Positions 16,257-24,024 of a stretch of DNA of 36,267 bases are shown piece after piece. The stretch comes from CAZBBB01 sp964490005 (GTDB taxonomy: Bacteria; Planctomycetota; B15-G4), in the NCBI GenBank assembly GCA_964490005.1, contig CAZBBB010000027.1:1-36267 (forward strand). The letters are read 5' to 3'. The position numbers were made by a program, and so were the translations under genes. Under the pieces are notes generated by a model. The model was not told the DNA's origin. It searched no databases and saw nothing but the letters and a program-made list of their open reading frames with translations. The number at the start of each line of letters is the position of its first letter. The stretch's first letter is position 1.

Positions 16257-17342
16257 TCACAACCCCGGTCCGGGACGGCGCAGCCCCGACGTCTCGTCGA
16301 GACCGCACATGAGATTGAGGTTCTGCACGGCGGTGCCCGCCATGCCCTTCACGAGATTGTCGATCGCGACGGTCACGACGAGCAGCCCGTCGCCCGTCGT
16401 GATGCCGACGTCGGCGAAGTTGCTGCCGACGACCGCGCGCAGCTCGGGCACGCCGGGCACGAGACGCACGAAGGGTTCGCGCGCGTAGGCCTCGGCGTAG
16501 GCCGCGCTCGCCGCCGCCTCGCCGCCCGCGCGCACCGGCACGAAGGCCGTCACGTGGATGCCGCGCGCGATCGGCGCGCTGTGCGGCACGAAGTCGACCG
16601 CCGCCTCGCCGCGCAGCGCGCGCAGGATCTCGGGCACGTGCTGGTGGCGCAGCGGCCGGTAGGCCTTGAAGTTGGCGAAGCGCTCGGGGTGGTGCGTGCC
16701 GGCGCCCGGCGTCGCGCCCGAGCCCGAGCTGCCCGTGACGGAGCAGACCGACACGCGCCCGGCGACGTGGCCGCCCGCGGCCGCCGGCCACAGGGCCAGC
16801 AGCGTCGCGCAGGCATGGCAGCCGGGGTTGGCGACCAGCCGCGCCGCGCGGATCTCCTCGCGCCGGCCGCACTCGGGCGCGCCGTAGGCCGCGCGCCCCA
16901 GCCAGTCGGGCCGCGGGTGGCTCTTGCCGTAGTGCTCCTCGTAGTCGGCCGGGTCGTCGAGCCGGAAGTCGCCCGACAGGTCGACGATCTTCACCTCGGG
17001 CGAGGACTCGAGCAGCACCGGCGACTCCTTGGCCGAGACGCCGTGCGGCGTGGCGAAGAGCACGACGTCGTTGCGCGCCGCGAGGTCGACGGCGCGCTCG
17101 GCGGTGAAGGCCAGGTCGGTCAGGCCGCGCAGGTGCGGATGCACGTCGGCCACGCGCCCGGTCTCGCTGCGGCTGGTGATGGCCGTGACCTTCACCTGCG
17201 GGTGGTCGAGCAGCAGGCGCAGCAGCTCCATGCCGCCGTAGCCGGTGCCGCCGACGATCGCGGCGCGCACCGTGCGCGGGCGCTTGGACTCGGCCGCCGG
17301 GCGCGGCGCGGCGCTCGTGCCGTAGAAGTCCTGCTTGCTCAT
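16257..17342 (-). CDS. argC: N-acyl-gamma-glutamyl-phosphate reductase (ArgC)
   Basis: A 361-residue NADPH-dependent reductase. The nucleotide-binding loop is IVGGTGYGGMEL, the catalytic Cys lies in NPGCHACA, and the active-site His region is PHSAPIARGIH. SVTGSSGSGATPGAGTHH, FKAYRPLRHQHVPEI and VGSNFADVGI are family blocks. The residues after the catalytic Cys are His-Ala, where common ArgC have Tyr-Pro, a mild variation near the active site. A ~22-residue N-terminal tail precedes the Rossmann fold. ATG 17342 overlaps the stop of the P-loop gene (ATGA). Confidence 0.93.
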   Translation of the reverse strand: MSKQDFYGTSAAPRPAAESKRPRTVRAAIVGGTGYGGMELLRLLLDHPQVKVTAITSRSETGRVADVHPHLRGLTDLAFTAERAVDLAARNDVVLFATPHGVSAKESPVLLESSPEVKIVDLSGDFRLDDPADYEEHYGKSHPRPDWLGRAAYGAPECGRREEIRAARLVANPGCHACATLLALWPAAAGGHVAGRVSVCSVTGSSGSGATPGAGTHHPERFANFKAYRPLRHQHVPEILRALRGEAAVDFVPHSAPIARGIHVTAFVPVRAGGEAAASAAYAEAYAREPFVRLVPGVPELRAVVGSNFADVGITTGDGLLVVTVAIDNLVKGMAGTAVQNLNLMCGLDETSGLRRPGPGL

Positions 17343-18379
17343 GCCAGGCTGCCTTCGAAGGCGACGTTCTCGACGATGTCGACGAAGGCCTCGGGCTCCA
17401 CGCGCGCGTTGGCGGCGGGCAGCCCGATGCCGTGGCGGACGTAGCGCATGCCGACGTCGTTGTCGGTCGCCGGGCCGGCGATCACGTCGACGGCCAGCTC
17501 GCGCTCGCGCAGCCAGGCCACGCCGCCCCAGGCCGCGACGAGGTCGTTGGCGCACAGCACGTGGGCCCGCACGTGGCCCATGAACTCCCGGTCGCGCAGG
17601 ATCGACTCGACGCCGTAGGAGCCGATGATGCCGTCGCCGGCCTCGGCCACGATCACATCCAGCTCGGTGCCGGCCTGCGGCTCGGCCCAGCGCAGCAGGC
17701 CGTGCGCGACGGGCGCGACGTCCTCCATGCCGGCCGTGCTCGGCAGGCCCATGTCGACGAAGTTGAGCGTCGCGACCGCTCCGTGATCGGCCATGTTGAG
17801 CGTGTCGCGCTGGGCGGCGACGCCGGTCAGCTTCACGCCCGCCACGACGTAGCCGCGCGCCGTGAGGCGGGCGATGATCTCGCAGGCCGCGTAGGTCTTG
17901 CCCGCGTTCATGCAGGTGCCGCTCACGAGGATCACCGGCGGGATGCGCGCCCCGGCCGGCGGGGCGCCCAGCGCGACGTCGGCGATGTTGGCGCCCTTGC
18001 CCTCGCGCAGCAGCATGCCGAGCACCTCGACGCGCAGCGGATGGCCGACGTCCTTGTTCTCGCTGATGGCGTCGCCGAGCACGCCGCCGAGATTGAGCAG
18101 GTGCAGCGTGTCGCCCGCGCGCACCTTCTCGGGCACGCGGCCGACGAAGCCGCGCAGCGCGTCGCGGCGACCGAGCGCGCCGACGAGGACGTCGCCCTTG
18201 CCGACGTGCGCGAGCCGCCCGGAGGTCAGCTCGATCTGGTCGTAGACGCGCTTCTCCTCGAGCGCGCGCACGACGAGCACCTGGCCCGAGCGCGACTCGA
18301 CCATGCGGCTGATCTCGACTTCGGGCGGCAGGTCGAGCCGATGCACGACGCTGCCGAGCTTGTGCGGGCGGATCTTCAC
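17339..18379 (-). CDS. P-loop NTPase-like protein of unknown role in the arginine operon (DUF1611-like?)
   Basis: A 346-residue protein I cannot name. Residues 1-125 look beta-rich with no motif. From 148 on it has a BioD/CobQ-like P-loop core: ILVSGTCMNAGKT (P-loop 154-162), VAGVKLTGVAAQRDTLNMADHG, IVAEAGDGIIGSYGVES (246-259), AHVLCANDLVAAWGG, and AGPATDNDVG. The strong conserved look and its place between argG and argC, with a 4-nt overlap on both sides (GTGA before, ATGA after), indicate a pathway role. GTG 18379 has AGGAGG about 6 nt upstream, the best ribosome-binding site in the operon. It may belong to or near DUF1611, which from memory includes a glutamate N-acyltransferase (DgcN). 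The window holds no argA or argJ, so it is a candidate for that step. Regulation or ligation are alternatives. Confidence 0.6.
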   Translation of the reverse strand: MKIRPHKLGSVVHRLDLPPEVEISRMVESRSGQVLVVRALEEKRVYDQIELTSGRLAHVGKGDVLVGALGRRDALRGFVGRVPEKVRAGDTLHLLNLGGVLGDAISENKDVGHPLRVEVLGMLLREGKGANIADVALGAPPAGARIPPVILVSGTCMNAGKTYAACEIIARLTARGYVVAGVKLTGVAAQRDTLNMADHGAVATLNFVDMGLPSTAGMEDVAPVAHGLLRWAEPQAGTELDVIVAEAGDGIIGSYGVESILRDREFMGHVRAHVLCANDLVAAWGGVAWLRERELAVDVIAGPATDNDVGMRYVRHGIGLPAANARVEPEAFVDIVENVAFEGSLA

Positions 18380-19611
18380 GGGGCACCTCCTGCGTGCGGG
18401 AGCGGGACGAGCGCGTCGCGGCGGGCCGCGAGCAGCACCGGCAGGCCATGGATGCGCGAGAAGCCGGCGGCCTGCGCGCCGCTCCAGCCGCTGGCGCCCT
18501 CGCCGTACACGGCGATGGCGGGGTTGAGCAGGGCGTGCGGCGAGCGCACGCCGACGACCTCGTGGGCGCCCTTGTACAGGCGCACGCGCACCTCGCCGCT
18601 GCAGCGCGCGTTCGCGCTGGCGAGCAGCGCCTCGAGATCGCGCATGACCGGGTCGTGGTACAGCCCCTCGTGGAGCAGCATGCCCCAGAAGGAGCCCGCC
18701 TGGTCGACCCAGTGCTGCTGCCACTTGGTGGCGACGAGCTTGAGCAGTTCGCGGTGCGCGCGCACGAGCACGAGCGGGCCCGGCGCCTCGAAGGCGATGC
18801 GCCCCTTGAGCCCCAGGATCGTGTCGCCCAGGTGCAGGCCGCGCCCCACGCCGTGCGGGCGGCAGCGCGCGTTGAGCGCCGCGACCAGGGCCGGCCCGTC
18901 GAACCGCTCGCCGTCGAGCGCCACCGGCAGGCCGGCCTCGAACGCGAGCACCAGTTCCTCGGCCGCGTCGACGGCCTGCTCGGGCGCGACGGTCATGGTG
19001 AAGGCCTCGTTCGGCGGGACCTTCCACGGGTCGTGCGTCTCGCGCCCGCCGATGGTGGTGCCGAACAGGCCCTCGTTGAGCGAATAGCCGACCGTCGCGG
19101 GCGGCACGTCGATGCCGCGCTCGGCCAGCCACTCGGCCTCCGCCGCGCGCGACAGGTTCTGGTCGCGGATCGGCGCGAGCACGGCCAGGTCGGGCGCCAG
19201 CGCGCCGATGGCCACGTCGAAGCGCACCTGGTCGTTGCCGGCGCCGGTGCTGCCGTGCGCGATGGCGCCGGCACCCAGTTCGCGCGCCACGGCGACGACG
19301 GCCTCGGCCTGCGCCGTGCGCTCGCACCCCACCGAGAGCGGATAGACGCCGCCGCGCAGCACGTGGCCGCGCACGATCCAGGACACGAAGCGGTTCCAGA
19401 CGTCGTGGCGCGCGTCGACGGTGCGATGCTCGGCGACGCCGAGCTGCCGGGCGCGCGCCTCGATCGCGCGCAGCTGCGCCGCCGAGAAGCCGCCGGTATC
19501 GACGGTGACGGTCACGATCTCGGCGCCGGTCGTCTCGCGCAGCCAGACCGCGCAGTAGGACGTGTCGAGCCCGCCGGAGAAGGCCAGGACGATGCGCTGG
19601 GCAGGGTTCAT
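18376..19611 (-). CDS. argG: Argininosuccinate synthase
   Basis: Joins citrulline and aspartate with ATP. The PP-loop is AFSGGLDTS (10-18); other blocks are HGSTGAGNDQVRFD, GYSLNEGLFG, NEAFTMTV and FEAPGPL. At 411 residues it is of normal length. I start at ATG 19611, which has GGAG 6 nt upstream; an earlier ATG at 19647 is in frame but lies inside the AT-rich palindromic region and lacks a ribosome-binding site. First gene of the operon, though argG and argH are at its two ends. Its stop overlaps the P-loop gene start (GTGA). Confidence 0.94.
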   Translation of the reverse strand: MNPAQRIVLAFSGGLDTSYCAVWLRETTGAEIVTVTVDTGGFSAAQLRAIEARARQLGVAEHRTVDARHDVWNRFVSWIVRGHVLRGGVYPLSVGCERTAQAEAVVAVARELGAGAIAHGSTGAGNDQVRFDVAIGALAPDLAVLAPIRDQNLSRAAEAEWLAERGIDVPPATVGYSLNEGLFGTTIGGRETHDPWKVPPNEAFTMTVAPEQAVDAAEELVLAFEAGLPVALDGERFDGPALVAALNARCRPHGVGRGLHLGDTILGLKGRIAFEAPGPLVLVRAHRELLKLVATKWQQHWVDQAGSFWGMLLHEGLYHDPVMRDLEALLASANARCSGEVRVRLYKGAHEVVGVRSPHALLNPAIAVYGEGASGWSGAQAAGFSRIHGLPVLLAARRDALVPLPHAGGAP

Positions 19612-19640
19612 GGAGGACTCCGCACGCGCCCCGGGGGCGT

Positions 19641-19676
19641 CATGCATATGCGCATAATGCGCTTGTTATGCGAATG
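19641..19676 (-). promoter_or_regulatory. AT-rich palindromic region: candidate arginine-operon promoter/operator
   Basis: An AT-rich island in very GC-rich DNA, 30-65 nt before the argG start. It contains the palindrome TATGCGCATA (19647-19656) and an inverted repeat CGCATAA (19651-19657) / TTATGCG (19666-19672) with an 8-nt spacer. The motif ATGCG recurs three times. It is a likely binding site for an arginine or other regulator overlapping the promoter. It does not match the E. coli ARG box closely, and I cannot place a sure -10/-35 pair. Confidence 0.5.
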
Positions 19677-19722
19677 CTACGGCCGCGGGACCGCCCCCCG
19701 CAAGGCCCGCGGGGCCCCGGCG

Positions 19723-19759
19723 AAAAAAACTTTTCGGAGCCGGCGCGCCGGGGCGCCGG
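19723..19759 (-). terminator. Hairpin plus T7 after citrate synthase
   Basis: On the minus strand CCGGCGC (19753-19759) pairs with GCGCCGG (19740-19746) across a 6-nt loop, and seven consecutive T follow at 19729-19723 after a 10-nt interval. The T-tract stands out in this GC-rich DNA. It sits 25-60 nt after the citrate synthase stop and fits an intrinsic terminator, although the T-tract is farther from the stem than usual. Several overlapping CCGGCGC copies allow alternative stems. Confidence 0.55.
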
Positions 19760-19783
19760 AGCGCCGGGCCGGACCGGCCGGGC

Positions 19784-20968
19784 TCAGCGCTGGTCGAGCG
19801 GAACGAAGGCGCGGTCCTTCTGCCCGACGTAGTTGCTCTTGGGGCGGATGAGGCGGTTGTCGTCGTGCTGCTCGATGACGTGGGCGCACCAGCCCGAGAT
19901 GCGCGAGACGGCGAAGATCGGCGTGTAGATCTCGGGGTCGAGGCCCATCGAGCCGTAGACCGAGGCCGAGAAGAAGTCCACGTTCACGAAGATCCCCTTC
20001 TGCTCCTTCATCCAGTCTTCGATCTTGCGCGACATGTCGAACCACTTGGTCTTGCCGGTCTTGGACGTGAGCTCCTTGGCCATGCGGCGCAGGACGGTCG
20101 CGCGCGGGTCCTCGACCTTGTAGACGCGGTGCCCGAAGCCCATGACCCGGCCCTTGGGCTTGGACAGGACGGCCTGCAGGAAGGGCACGACCCGCTCGAC
20201 CTCGCCGACCTCCTCGAGCATGCGCATGACCTTGGTGTTCGCGCCGCCGTGCAGGCGGCCCGCCAGGGTGCCGACGGCCGCCGTGATCGCGGCGTACATG
20301 TCGGACTCGGTGGCGGCCGTGACGCGCGCCGAGAAGGTGCTGGCGTTGAAGCCGTGATCGGCGTGCAGCGTGAGCGCCGCGTCGAAGATGCGCTCGTCGT
20401 CGGCCGTCGGCTCCTTGCCGAAGACCATGTACAGGAAGTTGCCGGCGTGGCTGAGCTTGGGGTTCGGCGCGACCGGCTGCTGGCCGGCCTTGAGCCGCGC
20501 GATGCCGGCGACGAGCGTCGCGACCTGCGCGGTGAGGCGCTTGGCCATGCGCACGTTGGCGTCGTGGTGCGCCTTGAGGTCGTCGAGCGTGACCTCGATG
20601 TCCTTGTCCCAACCCGAGAGAGCCGACACGGCCGTGCGGAGCAGGTCCATCTGCGACTGCCGCTTCGCGAGCGGCGCGAGCAGGGACCAGACCTCGGCCG
20701 GCACCGCGCGCAGCGCGGCCAGCTCGGCGCGGAAGGCGGCCAGCTCGGCGCGGTTGGGCAGCTTGTCGAACCACAGCAGGTGCACGCACTCTTCGAAGGT
20801 GGCCTGCTCGGCGAGCGGCTCGATCGCGATGCCGCGGTAGCCGAGGCGGCCGTTGGCGCCGTCGATCGTCGAGAGCGCGGAGTTGCCGGCGACCACGCCT
20901 TCCATGCCCGCGGGTGCGGGCGCGGCGGCGGTCGAGGTGGAGGTCGGGGAGGGCGTCTGGGTGGTCAC
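19784..20968 (-). CDS. gltA: Citrate synthase
   Basis: Condenses acetyl-CoA and oxaloacetate. The 394-residue protein has the family catalytic regions LHADHGFNASTFSAR (His, substrate site), GRLHGGAN, and GFGHRVYK-x-EDPRA (His and Arg). Length and sequence resemble the short dimeric-type enzymes and not the hexameric proteobacterial form. The first ~20 residues are Thr/Pro/Ala-rich and precede the fold. I start at GTG 20968; longer readings add only Arg/Pro-rich sequence. No good ribosome-binding site is seen. It lies directly upstream of the arginine operon, in the same direction but separated by a terminator and an operator. Confidence 0.92.
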   Translation of the reverse strand: MTTQTPSPTSTSTAAAPAPAGMEGVVAGNSALSTIDGANGRLGYRGIAIEPLAEQATFEECVHLLWFDKLPNRAELAAFRAELAALRAVPAEVWSLLAPLAKRQSQMDLLRTAVSALSGWDKDIEVTLDDLKAHHDANVRMAKRLTAQVATLVAGIARLKAGQQPVAPNPKLSHAGNFLYMVFGKEPTADDERIFDAALTLHADHGFNASTFSARVTAATESDMYAAITAAVGTLAGRLHGGANTKVMRMLEEVGEVERVVPFLQAVLSKPKGRVMGFGHRVYKVEDPRATVLRRMAKELTSKTGKTKWFDMSRKIEDWMKEQKGIFVNVDFFSASVYGSMGLDPEIYTPIFAVSRISGWCAHVIEQHDDNRLIRPKSNYVGQKDRAFVPLDQR

Positions 20969-21011
20969 GGTGGGTCGCTTTCGTGGGGTGGCGCGGCGGC
21001 GGGTACGCATT

Positions 21012-21030
21012 GCGGACCTTCGCGGTCCGC
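21012..21030 (-). promoter_or_regulatory. Leader hairpin before citrate synthase
   Basis: GCGGACC (21012-21018) pairs with GGTCCGC (21024-21030) around a 5-nt loop, 44 nt before the citrate synthase start. A TACAAT hexamer on the minus strand at 21051-21056 could be the -10 box, which would put the hairpin near the 5' end of the transcript. It could stabilise the mRNA or regulate it; no partner is known. Confidence 0.35.
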
Positions 21031-21112
21031 GCGTGCGTGGCGGAACCGGCATTGTAGGCAAACTCGCGCGGCCCCGCGACAGGGGCGCGGGACGGCGCGC
21101 GGGGCCCCGCGC

Positions 21113-21559
21113 TCACGGCGCGGCGGGCGGTCGCAGTCCGTGGTTCAGCAGCCAGACGAGCACCCCGGTGACCGACACGTAGATCCAGACCGGCAGCGTC
21201 CAGCGCGCCAGCCGCCGGTGGCGCGGCAGATCCTCGCGCAGCGCCGCCCGCACCACGAGGAAGATCGCCGGCAGCATGGCGACCGCCAGCAGGGTGTGCG
21301 GCACGAGCACCGCGAAGTAGACGCTGCGCAGGGCCCCCGTGCCCCAGAAGGGCACCGAGCCGACCTCGCCGTGGTACTGCAGGTAGCTGCCGAGGAACAC
21401 GGCCGAGGTCGCCAGCGCCGCCGTCATCAGGCGCGCGTGCAGCCGCCGACGGGGCCCGCGCCCCCCGAAGGGCGCCCCCCCGCGGATCGCCCGCCAGCCG
21501 CAGACCAGCAGCAGCGCCGCCGTGCCGTTGAGCAGCGCGTGCAGCGCGGGGCGGCTCAC
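21113..21559 (-). CDS. DUF420/CtaM(YozB)-like membrane protein
   Basis: A 148-residue protein with four hydrophobic segments at about 5-22, 41-60, 80-105 and 120-140, and YLQYHGEV plus a late NHGL, both with conserved-looking His. The layout matches DUF420 proteins (YozB, CtaM), which in Gram-positive bacteria are needed for heme-copper oxidase maturation. That fits its position as the last gene of an oxidase assembly operon. The GTG start at 21559 overlaps the fusion-gene stop by 4 nt (GTGA). Confidence 0.75.
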   Translation of the reverse strand: MSRPALHALLNGTAALLLVCGWRAIRGGAPFGGRGPRRRLHARLMTAALATSAVFLGSYLQYHGEVGSVPFWGTGALRSVYFAVLVPHTLLAVAMLPAIFLVVRAALREDLPRHRRLARWTLPVWIYVSVTGVLVWLLNHGLRPPAAP

Positions 21560-22965
21560 GGCCCGGTCAGCGCGGCGAGGTCGCGTCGCAGGCGGTCGAG
21601 TTCGAGCGCATCGTCGCTGGCGTAGTAGCCGCGCACGCGCCCCGCGCCGTCGACGAGCGCGAACTTGTTGCTGTGGAACAGCTCGGGCATTCCGTCGACG
21701 GTCGGCGCGCCGGTCTCGAGGGGCAGCTTGAAGCCCCGCTCCGCCAGGTCGCGCACGGCCTCGTGGCTGCCGACGGCCAGCGTCCAGCGCGCGACGTCCC
21801 CCTCCCACTTCGCGCGATAGGCGCTGAGCGCCGCGGGGCTGTCGCGACGCGGATCGACCGAGATCGACAGGAACTTCGCGGGCAGGCCCTCCTGCTGCAG
21901 CCGCGTGAAGGCCGAGGTCATCGGCACGCACATGCCGGCGCAGCTGGTGAAGATGAAGTCGACGACCCAGGGCGCGCCGGCCATCTCGGCGCGCGTGAAG
22001 GGGCGGCCGTCCTGGTCGATGAGCGAGAACTCGGGCAGCAGGCCGAGGTCGGGCGCGTCCGCGCCCTGCGGGGCCGCGGGCGCGGCCGGCTGCGAGCCGC
22101 AGGCCACGTCGACGACCAGCGCCGCCAGCACGAGCGGCAGGTAGGCCACCGAAGCCAGCACCACCCGCCGCGCCGAGCCGCGCTCGGGCCGCCGCCGGAA
22201 GGCGAAGGCGCTGGCGAGGAACAGGCCGCCGAAGAGCAGCGCCACCAGGCCGTACAGCGCCCGGGCCGCCCCCGTGAGCACGGGCAGCGCCGAAACGAGC
22301 ATCACCGACATGACCATCAGCGGCATCTGCCAGCGCAGCAGTTCGTCGCCGGGGTCGTCGCCCGACAGCATCCGCAGGCCGCCCTCGCGGTACTGCTCGC
22401 GGTACATCGACGCGATCGCGAAGAAGTGCGGCAGTTGCCACAGGAACACCAGCAGGAACACGATCAGCGACAGGCGCGAGAGCGTGCCGCTCGCCGCCGC
22501 CGCGCCGGCGAGCACCGGCAGCGCCCCGGGCAGCGCGCCGATCCAGGTGTTCGTCGACGTGCGCCGCTTGAGCGGCGTGTAGAGCGCCAGGTACACGAAG
22601 GCCGCGCCGGCCTCGATGCCGGCGGCGAGCGGGCCGCAGCCGATCCAGAGCAGCGCGAGCCCGCCGAGCGCGAGCGCGACGCCGAGCGCGAGCACGGCCC
22701 GCTCCGAGAGCGCGCCCGTCACGAGCGGACGATTGGCGGTGCGCGCCATGAGGGCGTCGGTGTCGCGCTCGAGCCAGTGGTTGAGCGCGCAGCCGCCGGC
22801 CGCGACCGCCGCCGTGCCGAGCGCCAGCCAGGGCAGCGCCGCCAGGCTCGCGGGCCGCTCGAGCAGGAACGCCGCGCAGGCCTCGAGCACGACGAGCAGG
22901 CCGATGCGCGGGCGCAGCAGGTCCGCCAGGCCCCGGCCGGACGGCACGAGCGAGGCGCCCTTCAC
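21556..22965 (-). CDS. Heme O synthase fused to SCO copper chaperone (CtaB-SCO)
   Basis: A single open frame of 469 residues joins two assembly factors. Residues 1-285 are a protoheme IX farnesyltransferase with NHWLERDTDALMARTANRPL (62-81), ALYTPLKRR, WIGALPGALP and the FLWQLPHFFA helix. Residues about 305-469 are a SCO/SenC domain with the copper-binding CAGMC (Cys342, Cys346) and His431 in ELFHSNKFALVD. The joint is a ~20-residue Pro/Ala/Gln-rich stretch after the last membrane helix, so the SCO domain would hang outside the membrane in place of its usual anchor. No stop codon or ribosome-binding site is seen between the parts. The GTG start overlaps the ctaA stop (GTGA). Confidence 0.85.
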   Translation of the reverse strand: MKGASLVPSGRGLADLLRPRIGLLVVLEACAAFLLERPASLAALPWLALGTAAVAAGGCALNHWLERDTDALMARTANRPLVTGALSERAVLALGVALALGGLALLWIGCGPLAAGIEAGAAFVYLALYTPLKRRTSTNTWIGALPGALPVLAGAAAASGTLSRLSLIVFLLVFLWQLPHFFAIASMYREQYREGGLRMLSGDDPGDELLRWQMPLMVMSVMLVSALPVLTGAARALYGLVALLFGGLFLASAFAFRRRPERGSARRVVLASVAYLPLVLAALVVDVACGSQPAAPAAPQGADAPDLGLLPEFSLIDQDGRPFTRAEMAGAPWVVDFIFTSCAGMCVPMTSAFTRLQQEGLPAKFLSISVDPRRDSPAALSAYRAKWEGDVARWTLAVGSHEAVRDLAERGFKLPLETGAPTVDGMPELFHSNKFALVDGAGRVRGYYASDDALELDRLRRDLAALTGP

Positions 22966-24005
22966 GCGCGGGCGCCGGCCGGCGCGGCGTCGGCCGCGGA
23001 GGTCGTGCGCGGCGCGGGCGCCGCGGCGACCGGCGCGCCGCGCAGCAGCAGCCAGAAGCCGCAGGCCAGCAGCGCGGCGCCGCAGGTCACGTGCAGCGAG
23101 GCCGGCACCGGCGCGACCTGCGGGGTGCTGCCGTCGACGGCGGCGACGCCGGCGGTCCAGATCACGCTCGCGCCGAGCGCGACCTGCAGCAGCACGAGGA
23201 CGACCGAGCCGAGCGCGTGGCGCGTCAGGCCCGGCACGGCGCGGCGCGTGACGAGCGCGGCGCGCACGACGCAGGCGATCACGACGAGCGCGAAGACGCG
23301 GTGCGCCAGGTGGATCACGACGCGCGCGTCGACGGCGGCCGGCAGCCAGTCCCCCTCGGCGGAGACCGGGAAGAACGGCACCGCGAGGCCCGCCTCGGTG
23401 TGGCGCATGAGCGCGCCGAGCAGCAGTTGCACGAAGATCGCGACGACCGCCAGGCGCGCGGCGCGGAAGGCCGCCTCGGCCCCGCCCGGATGCGCCTCGG
23501 CCGGCGCATCCAGGCGTCGACGCGAGGTGAGGTGCGCCATCGTCACCACCAGGCACAGGAAGGTCTGCGCGAGCAGCGCGTGCCCCATCGACACGGGCGT
23601 GGGCAGCAGGAACAGCACCGTCAGCCCGCCCAGCGCGCCCTGCGCGACGACGGCGGCGAGCATCCACCAGCCGAGCCGGCGCACGCCCGCGCGGGGGTCG
23701 CGGCGCGCGGTCCAGACCGCGAGCACGAGCGTGAGCAGGCCGATCGTCGCGGCGACCGTGCGGTGGCCGTGCTCGTAGAAGATGTTGCCGACCATCGGCG
23801 GCCACCACATGCCGTACGAAAGCGGCCAGTCGGGCACGGCCAGCCCCGCCTGGCGGCTCTTGACCTCGGCCCCGGCGAAGATCAGGAACAGCGTCGCGAA
23901 CACGAGCAGCGTGGCGAAGCGCCGGCGCGCCGCGCTCACGCCGCCCGGAACGGACAGCGCCCCGGGAGGGGCGACTCCCGGGGCGCTGGTGCGGGCGCCG
24001 TGCAT
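22962..24005 (-). CDS. ctaA: Heme A synthase (CtaA/COX15)
   Basis: Converts heme O to heme A in the membrane. The 347-residue protein has about eight hydrophobic segments and the heme-ligand His pattern of the family: EHGHRTVA, MGHALLAQ, IHLAHRVFA and SLHVTCGA. AGLAVPDWP occurs in the first half, and a second AGLAVP in the second, which reflects the internal duplication of the family. ATG 24005 has GAGG about 6 nt upstream and is preferred. GTG 23939 would remove a 22-residue Pro/Gly-rich leader that contains a DNA hairpin. The C-terminal 25 residues are a disordered Ala/Pro tail. Confidence 0.9.
   Translation of the reverse strand: MHGARTSAPGVAPPGALSVPGGVSAARRRFATLLVFATLFLIFAGAEVKSRQAGLAVPDWPLSYGMWWPPMVGNIFYEHGHRTVAATIGLLTLVLAVWTARRDPRAGVRRLGWWMLAAVVAQGALGGLTVLFLLPTPVSMGHALLAQTFLCLVVTMAHLTSRRRLDAPAEAHPGGAEAAFRAARLAVVAIFVQLLLGALMRHTEAGLAVPFFPVSAEGDWLPAAVDARVVIHLAHRVFALVVIACVVRAALVTRRAVPGLTRHALGSVVLVLLQVALGASVIWTAGVAAVDGSTPQVAPVPASLHVTCGAALLACGFWLLLRGAPVAAAPAPRTTSAADAAPAGARA
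23956..23987. repeat. 13-bp perfect inverted repeat in the ctaA 5' region
   Basis: AGCGCCCCGGGAG (23956-23968) pairs exactly with CTCCCGGGGCGCT (23975-23987) around a 6-nt loop. It lies 38 nt past the cupredoxin stop. If ctaA begins at ATG 24005 the hairpin is inside its coding region; if it begins at GTG 23939 it is intergenic and would be an ordinary terminator or attenuator. Confidence 0.6.
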
Positions 24006-24024
24006 GGCGTCCTCGAAGTCCGGC

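Noticed and set aside
21465..21490. GC-rich inverted repeat resembling the terminator family
   Set aside because: It lies inside the DUF420 coding region (encoding GGAPFGGRGP) and is explained by codon bias for Gly, Ala, Pro and Arg.
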